A stretch of DNA of 64,000 nucleotides from Favolaschia claudopus. Its lineage: Eukaryota > Basidiomycota > Agaricomycetes > Agaricales > Mycenaceae. Shown here in pieces: positions 1-10,467 of this stretch. The position numbers and the translations under genes are program-made. Location of the stretch: positions 62,001 through 126,000 of the forward strand of contig JAWWNJ010000254.1 in the NCBI GenBank assembly GCA_037176885.1, read 5' to 3'. Position 1 is the first letter of the stretch. Every line of letters starts with the position of its first letter. A model generated the notes under the pieces. The model did not search any database. It had not been told where the DNA came from and saw only the letters and a program-made list of their open reading frames with translations.

Positions 1-705
1 GTATCTACACGAGAGGAAGGTCCACCCGAGACGGCCTGACTGAACAAGAGGTCGGGAGAGACGGGGCGTGACTTTGTCGAGGAGACACGAATCTCCGGTC
101 GGTGAGTCTCAGAGCGGAGACTCACGGAGTTGGCAGCGCTAACAGGTCTCAGTACAGACATTCCAGGTCCAGGAACGGGGACACGAGTACATAAGAAACT
201 CACCTCGACGATATCGGTGTTACCCAGTTCAACAACATTTTCCAACGTTGGTTCAAATTACTGAACTCGCCCCACCCCACTAAACCAACCTCCACTGCGG
301 GTGTGTCTTTCATTCTCAACAAAAGATTTGTTGACACAGAAAACATTCGCGAATATGTCCTTGTCCCCGGACACGCTTTCATGGTTGTAATTCCGTCGCA
401 TGATGGAAATACTCGAAACATCCTCACAGATATCCGGATGATGTGGATGAAGTGGATGATGCGGATGAAGTGGATGACCCCCTTGAGCCGGGTGTTCTAC
501 ACCCAGTTCGTGCCTTCTGTCGGGAACTCCAGTTCAGTAGATACAATTGCGAATAAATGCATTCCAGACTTGTCCTCGCAATTCAGTTTCTGCAAGGCTT
601 CAAAAGCTCGAAGTCGCTATGTTGTCAAGGCGACGCGTCAAGTCAGAAATGATCTGTGACTTGACGCGTCTATCTTCCTTCGCCCACACTCAGACATTAA
701 TATTA
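1..705. other. No gene recognised; short hairpin
   Basis: I recognise no coding sequence here; the open frames are short and have no motif. A perfect 14-bp inverted repeat (632-645 and 657-670, GACGCGTCAAGTCA and its complement) with an 11-nt loop is present. A degenerate GATGAAGTG-type short repeat lies at about 435-480. Confidence 0.5.
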
Positions 706-1000
706 CTGTACCATTTCATTCAATTCGTATGTCACGCGTCACAGGCCCAATTTTTTACAAATATTTTTGCACCTGTCACAGGTCACCGAGCCCTCTTATG
801 AATGTCTAAAAAAAGTCACAAAATCAGCGAAAAATTGCCCAAAATCGAATTTTTGGCTCACATAGGTTTTCCTTCCATAAAATGGGGTTCCAAAGTGCTT
901 TTGAGGGTTGAGCCTTGAATACGGTTCGGGTAGCTCTAATTTCACCTCATTTCGGCTCATTTTCCGTGTATCTTACAGGCAAACCACCTGAAATCAACAA
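706..1000 (+). mobile_element. Truncated copy of the TA-flanked CTGTAG / GTCACAGG element
   Basis: The sequence starts with TA then CTGTACCATTTC and soon carries GTCACGCGTCACAGG and CACAGGTCACCG, in the same order and spacing as the complete element at 16329-16841. The right terminus is missing; similarity fades before the Gypsy fragment. It is a non-coding DNA element remnant. Confidence 0.5.
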
Positions 1001-1094
1001 AGTTCCGCTCAAACCCAATTTTTCTCGTTTCTTGACCTCAGCGTTGGGGGGATAGCGTTTAGTGAAGCACTGTCTCCCAGCGCCTGGCTGAGGC

Positions 1095-1598
1095 ATACGC
1101 CAAAACTCAGCCCCGGCGCGCTCGGACGTTCCCGAATGGGCCCGAGAGTTTGACAATGTTTTCAACAAGGAGTCCTTTGACTCGCTGCCTGAACGCCAAT
1201 CCTGGGACCATGCCATTGAGCTCGTGCCGGACTCTAAACCCACGAACTGCAAGGTCTACCCACTCTTGTCTCTCGAACAGAAGGAGCTTGATGCCTTCAT
1301 CGAGGAGGGACTTGGCACTTGCCAGATTCGACCGTCGAAATCACCTATGGCCTCACCCGTCCTCTTCGTCAAGAAGAAGGACGGCGGACTTCGGTTCGTA
1401 CAGGACTATCGAGCTCTAAATGCCATGACCGTGAAGAATCGCTACCCGCTCCCCTTGATCAACGACCTCATCAACCGACTCAGGGGAGCTCGGTACTTCA
1501 CGAAGCTCGATGTCCGGTGGGGCTTTAACAATTTTCGAATCCGTGAAGGCGACGAGTGGAAGGCAGCATTCCGAACCAACCGGGCGGGGACTGTTTAA
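1095..1598 (+). pseudogene. Ty3/Gypsy reverse transcriptase fragment
   Basis: This encodes the N-terminal part of a Ty3/Gypsy polyprotein reverse transcriptase. The frame runs from about 1095 through SPVLFVKKKDGGLRFVQDYR, then ALNAMTVKNRYPLPLI, then YFTKLDVRWGFNN with the motif-A aspartate in KLDVRWGFNN, to AFRTNRAG. These are textbook Gypsy motifs. The YxDD motif C,, RNase H and integrase are absent, so it is a fragment with no activity. It stops abruptly at about 1590-1598, where the sequence passes into a Copia gag. No protease or gag of the Gypsy type lies upstream. Confidence 0.87.
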
Positions 1599-4583
1599 GG
1601 TCTCGGACTATGACACTGTCCACCAAGCTTGGACCGCGCTCGAGACCGAGTTTGGGCAGGCTGGGACTGGGGGCATTATGCTCTGGTTCCGTCAGCTCAC
1701 TCGTCCCCTCCTTGACGACGACACGCTCGCACTCGATCAGCATGTGAAGGACTTCCAGAAAGCGCAGACTCATCTTACGAAGGCCGGATTCAGTATCCTC
1801 CATCCTATCGTCAGCGCCATCTTCCTCTCCACTCTTCCTTCCCATCCAGACGACCCCAAATCCTACTATTCCAGAGCGCCAAGATTGACGACACGACCAC
1901 CCTGGTCTCTACGATCCAGGGAGTCCTTGATTCCCGTCGCCGCAGGAAGTCCCCGAAGACCGAGGGTCAGTCGCAGGAGTTTGCCCTGGCAGCGTTGGAG
2001 CACGCTGCCATCACTCGCGGTACGAAATTCTGTCGTAACTGCAAGCATGAAGGTCATATTGCGGGCGACTGCTGGCAAGGCTGGTCAGGGCCCGAAGCAG
2101 CATAAAAAGAAGGGGAAGAGGGGTAAGGGCAAGGAGAAGGCCCACAATACGGATGGAGGGGGAGACGAAAAATCCAATAATGTACATCAGTAAAACTACA
2201 CATGTGTCTTTGGCATCTTATGTCTTTGAAAAACATCTTTGACTAACTTTGTCTTGTGCAGTTCGTCTTTCGTCTTTGAGATCACGTCTTTCGGCGTCTT
2301 TGTCTTGGGATCCGGTCTTGCAAGTATGCAGACATCTTGCAGATGAGCACATTGTTTGTTGTGTTTATTCTGAATGTAGAGTTGGGGAAAGTACTTTCTA
2401 AGACATTTCCTGCTGATTTTGAGGTGAATAGTCCACATGGGTTCTCGTTGTCGAAGGGAAGCAAGTACGGGCACCGTCGTGAAATGAGCCCAAGTCATTC
2501 AAACTCCGACTGATGATAATGATGAGGCCTTACCACACCGTGACAACCGGTGACAGATGGCGTGATTTGGCAACGGGATCAAACGGTTCGTTGCCTCTTG
2601 CCTTCTCCCACCACCTTCTCCGTTTCTCCCTCCACATTCGCCCACTTTCCGCCGCCGCAAGCTCTCCACTGGCCGCGCCCGCTTCTTTCGACGACTCTAT
2701 CAAGCTACCTCGCACCATTGTCACGGCATCAAGAACCTTTTCAAGGCTTCCTACTTCCTCTGCGCCGCTCCTCAAGGTCACCGGTCTCTGAGCTCAAGTA
2801 TCTGCAAATACCAAGACACCAAGACACTCTTTCGTCAAGTCTCGTCAAATGTCAGCCGTTCATACCCCCTCAAGCTCAAGTCGTCTTCAACACCGCAAGT
2901 TGTTCAAGCCTCAAGTCCTCAAGACCGTCAACTCCCAAGGTTCAAGAAGGTCGATAGGTTGTCAAATCGTGCAATTCAGTGGTCCCATTTGCTCGTAGCC
3001 TCAAGACTTGGGTTTGTTGGTGAGCATTGATTTTGTTTAGTCTCTTCCCCTTCCCGCACTCACGCAGACCAATAGCCCCACGATACGCGCTTGCGTCGTT
3101 TCATGTCTTCTCTCAACAATCGTCGCCCTCCCCAACATCCTGTGCCCGATGACTCGCCTTAGCGTCGTCCCCATACCTCCTTATACCACCTATCTCGCCC
3201 TCTTCGACTCCCGTTGCCGGCGCGTGGCTCAGTCGCCCGGGGTGAGCCCCCCATAGCGGTAGTTAGGTATCTGAACGCGTTGTACTCTTAGTAGTATTAA
3301 TATATTTCAATTTAACTATCTTTCGTTGGAATATGCGTCTTCTGTGGTCAAAAATCCGTCTTTGACGTCTTTCGCGTCTTGCCCAAGACGCCAAAGACGT
3401 CAAAGACGAACGTGTAGTTTTACTGATGTACGCTTCGAGAAATGCTTAATGGCCTCCGTGGCCGACCTCTCCTCTTACTCCCTGCGTGATGAGAGCATTC
3501 CGGCTACACCTCCGACGTCATACTTCCAGACCAACAACTCCGCGTACAGTGCACGTACAGCGGGTGCATCTACCATCAACGATTCCGGTACATTGACACA
3601 CATTCACTCCGTTCGACGCGACTTTTGCGCGACTTCGTTTCTTACGCCCAAGCCGTATCCGGAAATATCAGCGGGTTCGGCAACGGTTCGAAGAAAATGG
3701 AGGGCCGTGGTGAAGCACAGCTACTTGCGTCCCATCCTAAGGGTGGTAACGTCCGACTCAGGTTGAAAGATACCTGTTATGTCCCTGACTCTCAGCCGAC
3801 ACTTATATCGGTGTCCCGGCTTGATCAGGCGGACTGTTACACCGTCTTCGGCGGTGGACGCTGTGTTACCTTTGAGAAGGGTGACAGTGGCAAGCTCATC
3901 CGCAACCTTATTTCGTCCGAGAAGGTTATTCTGACCGCCTCTCTCGGTAGCGATCGACTCTATCACCTCGATTCCTCCTCGTCAACGGAGAGTTCTTTTT
4001 CCACCTCGTCTCGACCTCCGATCTCTAAGCTTGAGGAGCTGCATCAGCGTCTAGGGCATCTAGGCTCTCCTGCGCTGCGCGCTTTCGTTCAGAAGGGTCA
4101 CATTGCAGGTGTGAAACTATCTACGGCGGAACTCATTGCTGAGCTGCCGGTATGTCAATCTTGCATGGAGGGCAAGATGACTCGTGCCTCTTTTCGGAAG
4201 AGGAAAACGCCGAACAAATTCTCGACCACGTTCATTCGAATCTTTGGACTGCTCCCGTCCGTACTCTGAGCGGATCGAAGTATGCCCTCGCTTTCACTGA
4301 TGACTGCTCCCGCTGGATTTGGATGTTTTACCTGCGTCACAAGAGCGATGCAGTAGCCGCATTCAAGGAGTAGTTGGAGATGGCCGAGCGCGAGACAGGT
4401 CGCAAGCTTAAGGTCTGGCATGTCGATAATGGGGGTGAATTTATCGACGAAGACCTGAAACGGTTCTTGAAGGCACGTGGTATTCAGCTTAAAACCAGCG
4501 CTCCACCTCGAACAGCTGTCAGAACGGTGTCGCCGAGCATCAGTTTAGGTCTATTTTTGACCGCGTTCGCACCGTCCTCATCG
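1598..4583 (+). pseudogene. Ty1/Copia gag-pol remnant (gag, zinc knuckle, protease, integrase)
   Basis: A degenerate Copia polyprotein. Gag of the UBN2 type begins at KVSDYDTVHQAWTALETEF (1598 on). A CX2CX4HX4C zinc knuckle, CRNCKHEGHIAGDC, is at about 2031-2072 but in a shifted frame. The protease DSG lies at 3581-3589 (INDSGTLTHIHS). The pre-integrase HHCC domain follows (LHQRLGHLGS ... VCQSCMEGK, 4035-4175), then the integrase core with D (HVHSN region), D (HVDNGGEF, about 4420) and E (NGVAEHQ, about 4525). There are frameshifts near 2000, 3625 (beside a small duplication of GCGACTT), 4205 and 4510, and a TAG at 4371-4373. Reverse transcriptase and LTRs are missing. The gene is split by a DNA element at 2185-3428 and ends where another TIR element starts (4584). 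Confidence 0.85.
2185..3428. mobile_element. TA-flanked TIR element inserted in the Copia gene
   Basis: The ends are inverted repeats (CATCAGTAAAACTACAC at the left, complement at the right), flanked by TA on both sides (2183-2184 and 3429-3430). Removing the element plus one TA gives a continuous Copia frame (SNNVRFEKCLMASVADL), so the boundaries are well supported. Both ends carry many GTCTTTG/GTCTTTC subterminal repeats. No transposase was recognised inside; internal open frames look like noise, so it is non-autonomous. The TA duplication suggests the Tc1/mariner-type IS630 group, an inference. Confidence 0.8.
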
Positions 4584-6071
4584 AGGACCTCTGACAATCA
4601 CCTATGATGCCTGCCCCGAAAAATCCGGAATTTAGGACATCTTATCCGGACCCCAAATGGGGAAGATCTTATCCGAATCCGAACCAGGCCTTCCAAGAGG
4701 TCGATGTTTTATCCGGACGGTGGACCAGGCATGGGGGGAAATGCTTCAAAATCCACGTAAAATAGCGTAAATATTCGGAAATAAAATCGAGTGTATCTAC
4801 CATGCAGCCAGATGTTCGGGAAAGTCTTCGGGAGAGTCAGATTGATCAGAATCCACCGGATCTGTTTCCGGAGTCTTCTTCCCTTTCCCTCGTCCACCGC
4901 CCTTCCGTCTCGCCCCCAGGGCTTTGACAGCACTCACTACGTCTCCCAATCACTTTCTTATAAAGCTCGGAATCCGACGCCGAGAGTTTGATGCCGACGT
5001 TCTGTATTTGCTCGGGCGTGTTGCGGAGTAAGCACAGGAAGAAGGTGGATGGAATCAGAGCAAATTGCGGCACATGGAGCTGCTTCAATGCTTGTGGGAC
5101 TGCTCGGAACTGGCGGTCGCGGCCACCAGTGCTCCTTGTCTTTGGTTGACCCAGTCTTGTGCAGCTTTCCACTCCTCCTGCGCATCAACCATGTCAATGA
5201 GCCACCGCCATGTTGCAATGACCCAAAATGAGAACCGCGTGCCAGGAAAACGGGAATCCACCACAGACAAATTTCCATCCAGGATTGCTTGCCGCGCTGC
5301 TTGCTTTAGCTCGTCAACAAGCTTAATTGGCGACAGCGGTTGCGTGTTCAAATTCTCGAGTGTTTGGTTAATGTCCATACTCGGGGTCAACATCGAGAAG
5401 CAAGTTTCCGCCGCTGGAAACACCAGCGCATATGATTTGGCAGGGAGCGCGGTGCGCGAGAAAGCTGCGACACTAAGAGCATCGTGCGGAAACACCTTCT
5501 TGATTTCCTGTGGGATGCGAAGCTGGCGCGCACAATAGACTTCGTTCTTGTGGCGGATGACGAGGATATTTTTTATTTTTTCCCAATCCACTCGCGGTTA
5601 TTGAAAGGAGGAAGCTGGTCTTCTTCATCTGAGTCGAGAACATCTACCACATTGAGGCTAGCCACCATAGATAGCGGCTTCGAGAAAGTCGACACCGAAA
5701 GCTGAGTGGCGTGGGTTGATGCTACCATAAATGTGCAATAAAAATATTATGGGTATGTTGCATTCAGACTGTCGTTCAAACTCGAGCCTGGAGGTGATAT
5801 GCAAGTGATATGTGTCTATATAAATGGTACAAGAGTTGCATGTTTTGGGTATGAACGCTCCTTCTTTGGCAGTATCGATCGAAATTTATCCGAATCCGAA
5901 CCAGGCCTGGCTCCCAGCCTCCATGATTTATCCGAATTGTTGGGCAGTGGTGGCGTTGTCAATGGTCGATTTCTTATCCGAATCCGGGCAGGGTGCGCGC
6001 AATTTTGGGGGATGTTTTATCCGAATCGAAAATTTCGCGGGCAGGCATCATAGGTGATTGTCAGAGGTCCT
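4584..6071. mobile_element. TIR element with TTATCCGAATCCG subterminal repeats
   Basis: Inverted repeats of about 30 bp bound it: AGGACCTCTGACAATCACC on the left, its complement ending at 6071. Seven copies of TTATCCGAATCCG-like sequence sit near the ends (three at 4636-4720, four at 5885-6030). Unusually, the copies at both ends read in the same direction. Between them lies a degraded minus-strand gene (4797-5668). No transposase motif was recognised, so it is either a non-autonomous element that captured a gene or a decayed autonomous one. Confidence 0.78.
4797..5668 (-). pseudogene. Degraded gene carried inside a TIR element, function unknown
   Basis: On the minus strand a start at 5668 (MVASLNVVDVLDSDEED) leads, after a frameshift near 5590, into a 168-residue open stretch (KNILVIRHKNEVYCARQL, then SMLTPSMDINQTLENLNTQP, then WVIATWRWLIDMVDAQEEWK), and after two more shifts into a basic-acidic tail (GARRKGGGRGKGKK ... 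DSPEDFPEHLAAW, stop 4797-4799). The composition is protein-like throughout. From memory it resembles the N-terminal part of multicopy Agaricomycete proteins linked to Ulp1-type proteases, but no protease domain is present and I cannot confirm this. It is a pseudogene. Confidence 0.45.
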
Positions 6072-6072
6072 A

Positions 6073-7578
6073 TGATAGGCAATGATCCCGGGCCAAGGCA
6101 CATACTCCACGATGACATAGGGCTTGGGGGATTTGACGGGAAAGTGGGAAATCTGCAGGAGGCCTGCGTCATAGGTGGCTGTGTAGTGCCAAAAGAGGGA
6201 GTTCCCCTCCCCCCTTGGAATGCGGCGCCTCGACGCATAGATAGCACCTGAGCTGGAGTTGAAGAGCGGTCACGGAAGGGAAGGGAATCGAAGGCAGTGA
6301 CGGCAATGGAGCGAGGTTTGGAAGGGTATTTGCGGTAAAATGCAGTGACAACGTCCGGGGCAAAGACATTAGAGTGCTTCACCCATTGATCATGGGACGG
6401 GTCATAACCCTTCCAGCGAACCCAGTACCATAGACTCCAGTAGCGGATCTTGGCATCCAGTATCTCCTCAACTTCCCATTGCTTGTCACCAGGAAGGTCG
6501 AGGACGGCTGGCGGCTCTTGGTGTCTGGGGCGAGTGGGGAATGGATCGGCTTCCACAAGCTGGAGTTTCACGGAGGGCAGAATAGCGGGGCGGCAGCTCC
6601 AGTTTGAAGGCACCATTACCAACAACCTTCAGAACTTTGAAGGGGCCGATACGCCGGTGGGAGAATTTCACCGAAGGGCGGGTGGTGCGGATGTCTGAGG
6701 CATCAACCCACACCCAGTCACTGACCTTGATGTCTGGAGCTGGCGTCCGTCGGCGGTCATAGTACTGCTTGTACTCTGCTTTGGCCTTGACAAGTGCTGC
6801 CTTCGCCTCGGAAACCCCTGACGCAATCCGGTCGTGAAACTCGTTCACAGCCTCCAACCTAGAATGTGCAGCGTGGGGCTCAAAGCCCATTCGTGGAAGC
6901 CGACCAGTGTCCGTCATGAACGGTACCTGTGTCATGGTGTTGCTCCAGGATGCGTCGGCGGAGGTCCTTGTCTCGGGGGACGACAACTAGGAGTCCACCT
7001 TCAATACGCCATTCCGAAGACCGGGCAGACCGCACACCTCGGGCCTTGAGGAGTTCCTTGGCAGTCAGGGCAATGGGCTGTTCAGGGTCGGGTTCCCCGG
7101 CAAGCGCATTGCGAATGTCGCGCAAGAGGGGAGCCTCAGGGCCAGCAATAACCAGGGCTTCGGTGGCCCGAACATGGAACAGCTCGGGTCGAAGCAGGGT
7201 AACGTCCTGGTTATCGTCCTGCACTCCATGGTCCGGTCTCCGAGGAAGCGCGTCAGGGCGACCCATGAGGCGACTCGGTTGGTGGTGCAGCGAGAAGTCG
7301 AAACGGGAGAGGTAGAGAGACCACCGAGCTTGGCGACGGTTGAGCTTCTGGGCCTTCCGGAAATATTCCAGGTTTTTGTGGTCCGTCCAGATCTCAACCG
7401 GGTGCTGCGGGCCCTCACGGAAGTGGCGCCACTTCTCAAGGGCTCTGTCACTCCTTTGGCACTACACAGCCACCTATGACGCAGGCCTCCTGCAGATTTC
7501 CCACTTTCCTGTCAAATCCCCAAAGCCCTATGTCATCGTGGAGTAAGGCATGTGACTTGGCCCGGGATCATTGCCGAC
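6073..7578. repeat. 120-bp inverted arms flanking a Gypsy pol fragment
   Basis: The left arm (about 6073-6193) and the right arm (about 7455-7578) are reverse complements over roughly 120 bp with few differences, including GGCAATGATCCCGGGCCAAG and GGCTGTGTAGTGCCAAA. Between them lies only the reversed Gypsy fragment. The arms could be TIRs of a DNA element that acquired Gypsy sequence, or two flanking copies of one repeat in opposite orientation. Confidence 0.6.
6196..7450 (-). pseudogene. Gypsy (chromovirus) RNase H, integrase C-terminus and chromodomain
   Basis: Read on the minus strand from 7450: an RNase H / connection segment (VEIWTDHKNLEYFRKAQKLN, LSRFDFSLHHQPS), then the pre-integrase region (about 7000, LEQHHDTGTVHDGHW). 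A deletion removes the integrase catalytic core at about 6915. The integrase C-terminal domain follows (GFEPHAAHSRLEAVNEFHDR, YDRRRTPAPDIKVSD, SDIRTTRPSVKFSHRRIGPF), then, after a frameshift near 6560, a chromodomain (WEVEEILDAKIRYWSLWYWV, RWKGYDPSHDQWVKHSN; about 6310-6475). This order is that of chromodomain-bearing Gypsy elements. The internal deletion and frameshifts make it inactive. Confidence 0.87.
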
Positions 7579-7602
7579 TGCTCCGAGCTTGTGGGAATTA
7601 GT

Positions 7603-8538
7603 TAGTCTCTCGTAGACAGACGCTCTATATAAAATTGTCTCGTACTATTGTGCCCAACGGGTATGAATTCTCCCAATGGGTCTGAATTTCCGATATTTCC
7701 TGCTCCCCCGTCTATCGTTTGCCCCCGGATTTTTTCGGGATTTATTCTTTCACTAATTCTCTGCCAGATACCCAAAGCACTTGAGCTACGAGGAAGGGAA
7801 TTGGTCCAAAAGTAATTACCGAGTTGGCGAGTATTTTGATCTCAATCATCACCACATCAATTTACCTTGATGAATCGGTACCCTTTCCTCAACACCTCGC
7901 CCTCTCTGTATCCCAATAGAACTCTGCAAACCCATAGAAAAGAATCATAGGAACTCATCCCGAAAATTCCGGAGGCCAAAGGGTCAAAGGGGAAGCAGGA
8001 ATATCAAGAATTCAGACCCATTGGGAGAATTCATACCCGTTGGGCACAATAGTACCTCACCATATATAGAGTCTGTTACTTACCGCGGGGGTGGAACCGG
8101 AGTGTGATCTTATTATATAATCTGTCAAAGCTCGGCAAAGCCCGAACACGGCCTTTGTGCAGGTTAAATTCGGAATTCAACTACAAAAACTGAGCACTAG
8201 GTTCCAGGTACCATAGAGATGACCTGGGTATAACCTTGAGTTGCTTTGTAGATGGCGTGGCTAATATCGGATGAATGCTTTCAAAGTTGGGCTCAACGGG
8301 TTTCGGCCGATCGGCCGAAAATGCTTATTCCGAGGTCTGCCTTTTGCTCTCCACCTCTTCGCTAGCAGACAGTTTAAGTAAATAGAACTCTAGGTAATGC
8401 CTATAGGAAGAGATGTATCAAATAAAATTATGAGAGACGCGTCGCCTGGTGGAGAATTTCGCGACTCGAAATCCGATTATCTAAGATTATGTAATAAGAC
8501 AGCACTCCGGTCGGACCCTCGCGGTAACCATAAGACTA
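7603..8538 (+). mobile_element. TAGTCT-ended MITE, copy 1, with 9-bp target duplication
   Basis: It starts TAGTCTCT and ends AAGACTA, flanked by a perfect 9-bp direct repeat GGAATTAGT (7594-7602, 8539-8547). An inner AT-rich motif CTTATTATATAATC near 8110 and its complement near 8475 recur in copies at 9949 and 20956. A separate TA element (7645-8052) sits inside; without it the copy is about 526 bp, matching its relatives. The 9-bp duplication suggests a Mutator-like (MULE) origin. No coding capacity. Confidence 0.85.
7645..8052. mobile_element. 408-bp MITE with long TIRs and TA duplication
   Basis: Inverted repeats of about 44 bp (CTATTGTGCCCAACGGGTAT and on) bound it, with TA on each side (7643-7644, 8053-8054). 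The related copies at 9949 and 20956 have the uninterrupted sequence (CTCGTRCCTG) at this point, which confirms the empty site. Non-coding; probably mobilised by a Tc1/mariner-type transposase. Confidence 0.9.
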
Positions 8539-8711
8539 GGAATTAGTTACTATGTATATGTTTACTGCACCTAGCGTGGGAATCCTCAGCCTTTCTTCTC
8601 TTCGGATTCTCCCTCGTTAGGTGCGCTTGATGTATTCTTAGTAGCTTCTTAATTAACTTCGGATTCTCCCTCGCTAGACCCTCGAGATATCTCGGGTCCT
8701 AAAGGTTGCCC

Positions 8712-9692
8712 TTACAGTGCGCAATGGAAGGAAGGGGAAAATGTGAAAGAATGTGTGAAGTCGGCAGCAGATAGTGCGCGACGGGGTGAAAGAACGTGAG
8801 TTGCGCTGCGGCCGTGGAATGCGGCTGAGGTGAGCATTTGGTGAGAGACTGAGCTATGGAGCAGCTCCCCTGTCCCGGCCATTCGCGTCAGAAGTCGGCG
8901 GTATTGAAGTCGCCGTGAGCAAGTCGTCCTGTGAGGGGATTGTGCTAGATTCTCCCCCTGTGCTGCTGGTGCATAGTACGCAGTTGGAAGAAGAAACTGA
9001 GGGATGAAATCTCCCCCTGCCCGCATCAGAGTTGGCAGCGTAGAAAACCGCGGCGAGCAAGCATGAGATGCGAGGACTGCTCGAGATGCTCCCCCTGCGA
9101 TGCCAGGATGTAGTGTGGAGAAAATTTGCTCCCCCTGGGCATGCGAGGAAGGTGTGCGCGATGTCGCGCTGCCCGGAACGTCAGGACGAGAGCGTACTCG
9201 TGTCGTCCGAGTTGTCCGAGGCGTGGTGACGGAGTAAAACTGCTCGTCGGTGGCGCTGCTGCTGTTCGTTGCGAGTGAGCGCCTGCGGCCCTCGTTGAGA
9301 TGGATCCTGGGGCTCGCTGCCCCATTCTGCGGCCGTGGGATTGCGATACGTGCCAGAGCCAAGTTGACTGGCATACGTCCCCGCTGGCAGTGGCGGGTTG
9401 TGACGTACCATGTGGGACCCATATGGGTATGCCCTTTTCGTTCGCTTTGCCAAATCCATCGTTTCTTCCTCGTCCAAGTCCCTGGAGAGCTGTCTTTGCT
9501 GTTACAGGTCGCTGTGAGTTTGCGTGCCCCAGCATGAATCATGTCGTCCGGAGGGTACGGGGGATCGTGTGAGGTTGTGCCGCGGTCCGTCGGCTGTGGT
9601 ATGCGGTTGTGAGGTCCAAGGCTTTGCCGGTTGGAGTGCTGCACGCTATAGCTTTGTCGCTTGAGGTTCAGGTGTACCGCAGATGCCGACAA
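8712..9692. other. GC-rich non-coding region with four CTCCCCCTG motifs
   Basis: A long minus-strand open frame covers this stretch but it has low-complexity composition and no recognisable domain, so I do not call a gene. CTCCCCCTG occurs four times on the plus strand (8952, 9011, 9089, 9129). The region may be decayed Copia sequence, but no Copia motif was found to show it. Confidence 0.35.
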
Positions 9693-9699
9693 GTCGATA

Positions 9700-9870
9700 C
9701 GGACTGGCGTTATTTACCAGGAGCCACCTTGGATGCGTTTGTGTCAGCGTAATTTGCTGTTCGGTATCGCCCGTATCGAGTGGCCAAGACGAGAAGTCGA
9801 AAGAAACTGCGTTTGTGTAGAGAACGTCGTGGTCTCGGTTACAAACGCATAAAGACTACGTAATGCTTAC
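9700..9870 (+). repeat. Dispersed repeat, inverted relative at 57990-58170
   Basis: About 150 bp here, including CGGTATCGCCCGTATCGAGT and AACTGCGTTTGTGTAGAGAA, matches the reverse complement of 57990-58170 with many substitutions. It is an old dispersed repeat, possibly part of an LTR. No coding function seen. Confidence 0.5.
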
Positions 9871-9948
9871 GAGAGTACAGTATGCTGGAAAGTAAAGAGT
9901 GGCAAATAATTACCGCTAACACTTGATATTATTGGGGGAGCTTGCTCC

Positions 9949-10467
9949 TAGTCTCTTATAAACAGACAATATAAACAAAAATGTCCTCGTGCCTGCGGTT
10001 GTTACATATTAGTCTGTCGCTTCCCACGGTCCCTTGACGGGAGGGTCGTCTTATTATGTAATCTGAATTTTCTCGCGTTCGCTTGCACAATTTTCGACGC
10101 GTTCTTGCGCGTATTTTTGACACCATTCTCCAAGATCTTCTAATCAGACCATTTTCCCAACTTGAATTCAGTCGAGAGCTGTAAAAACGACCGAGTTCTC
10201 GTTTGATGTGTTGGCCGCCGGCCAAAGGCGGCCAAGCACAACTGTGTCTCGTATCTCAAACACCTACCCAAAATTTATGTAAAGCATTTAACGTTCGGGG
10301 AGTGTAAAGAAAGGTTTTAAAATGTATTGCTTCCCTAAAACTATAGAAAAATGAGGAGCGACTGAGTGGAAACAGCCAGGAAGGGCCGTGGGAACTACCT
10401 GCTAAACCTGATGATTATATAATAAGGCGACCCTCCTATGACCTGCCACGCGGGAAGTTCTAGACTA
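9949..10467 (+). mobile_element. TAGTCT-ended MITE, copy 2
   Basis: This runs from TAGTCTCTTATAAACAGAC to TTCTAGACTA and is about 519 bp. Flanks GCTTGCTCC and GCCTGCTCA agree at 7 of 9 positions, consistent with an old 9-bp duplication. The inner palindrome region (GCCGCCGGCCAAAGGCGGC, about 10213) and the AT-rich inverted motifs match the copies at 7603 and 20956. Non-coding. Confidence 0.8.

Noticed and set aside
8712..9692. 326-codon minus-strand open frame
   Set aside because: GC-rich open stretch with no motif, biased composition and overlapping open frames on both strands; more likely non-coding.
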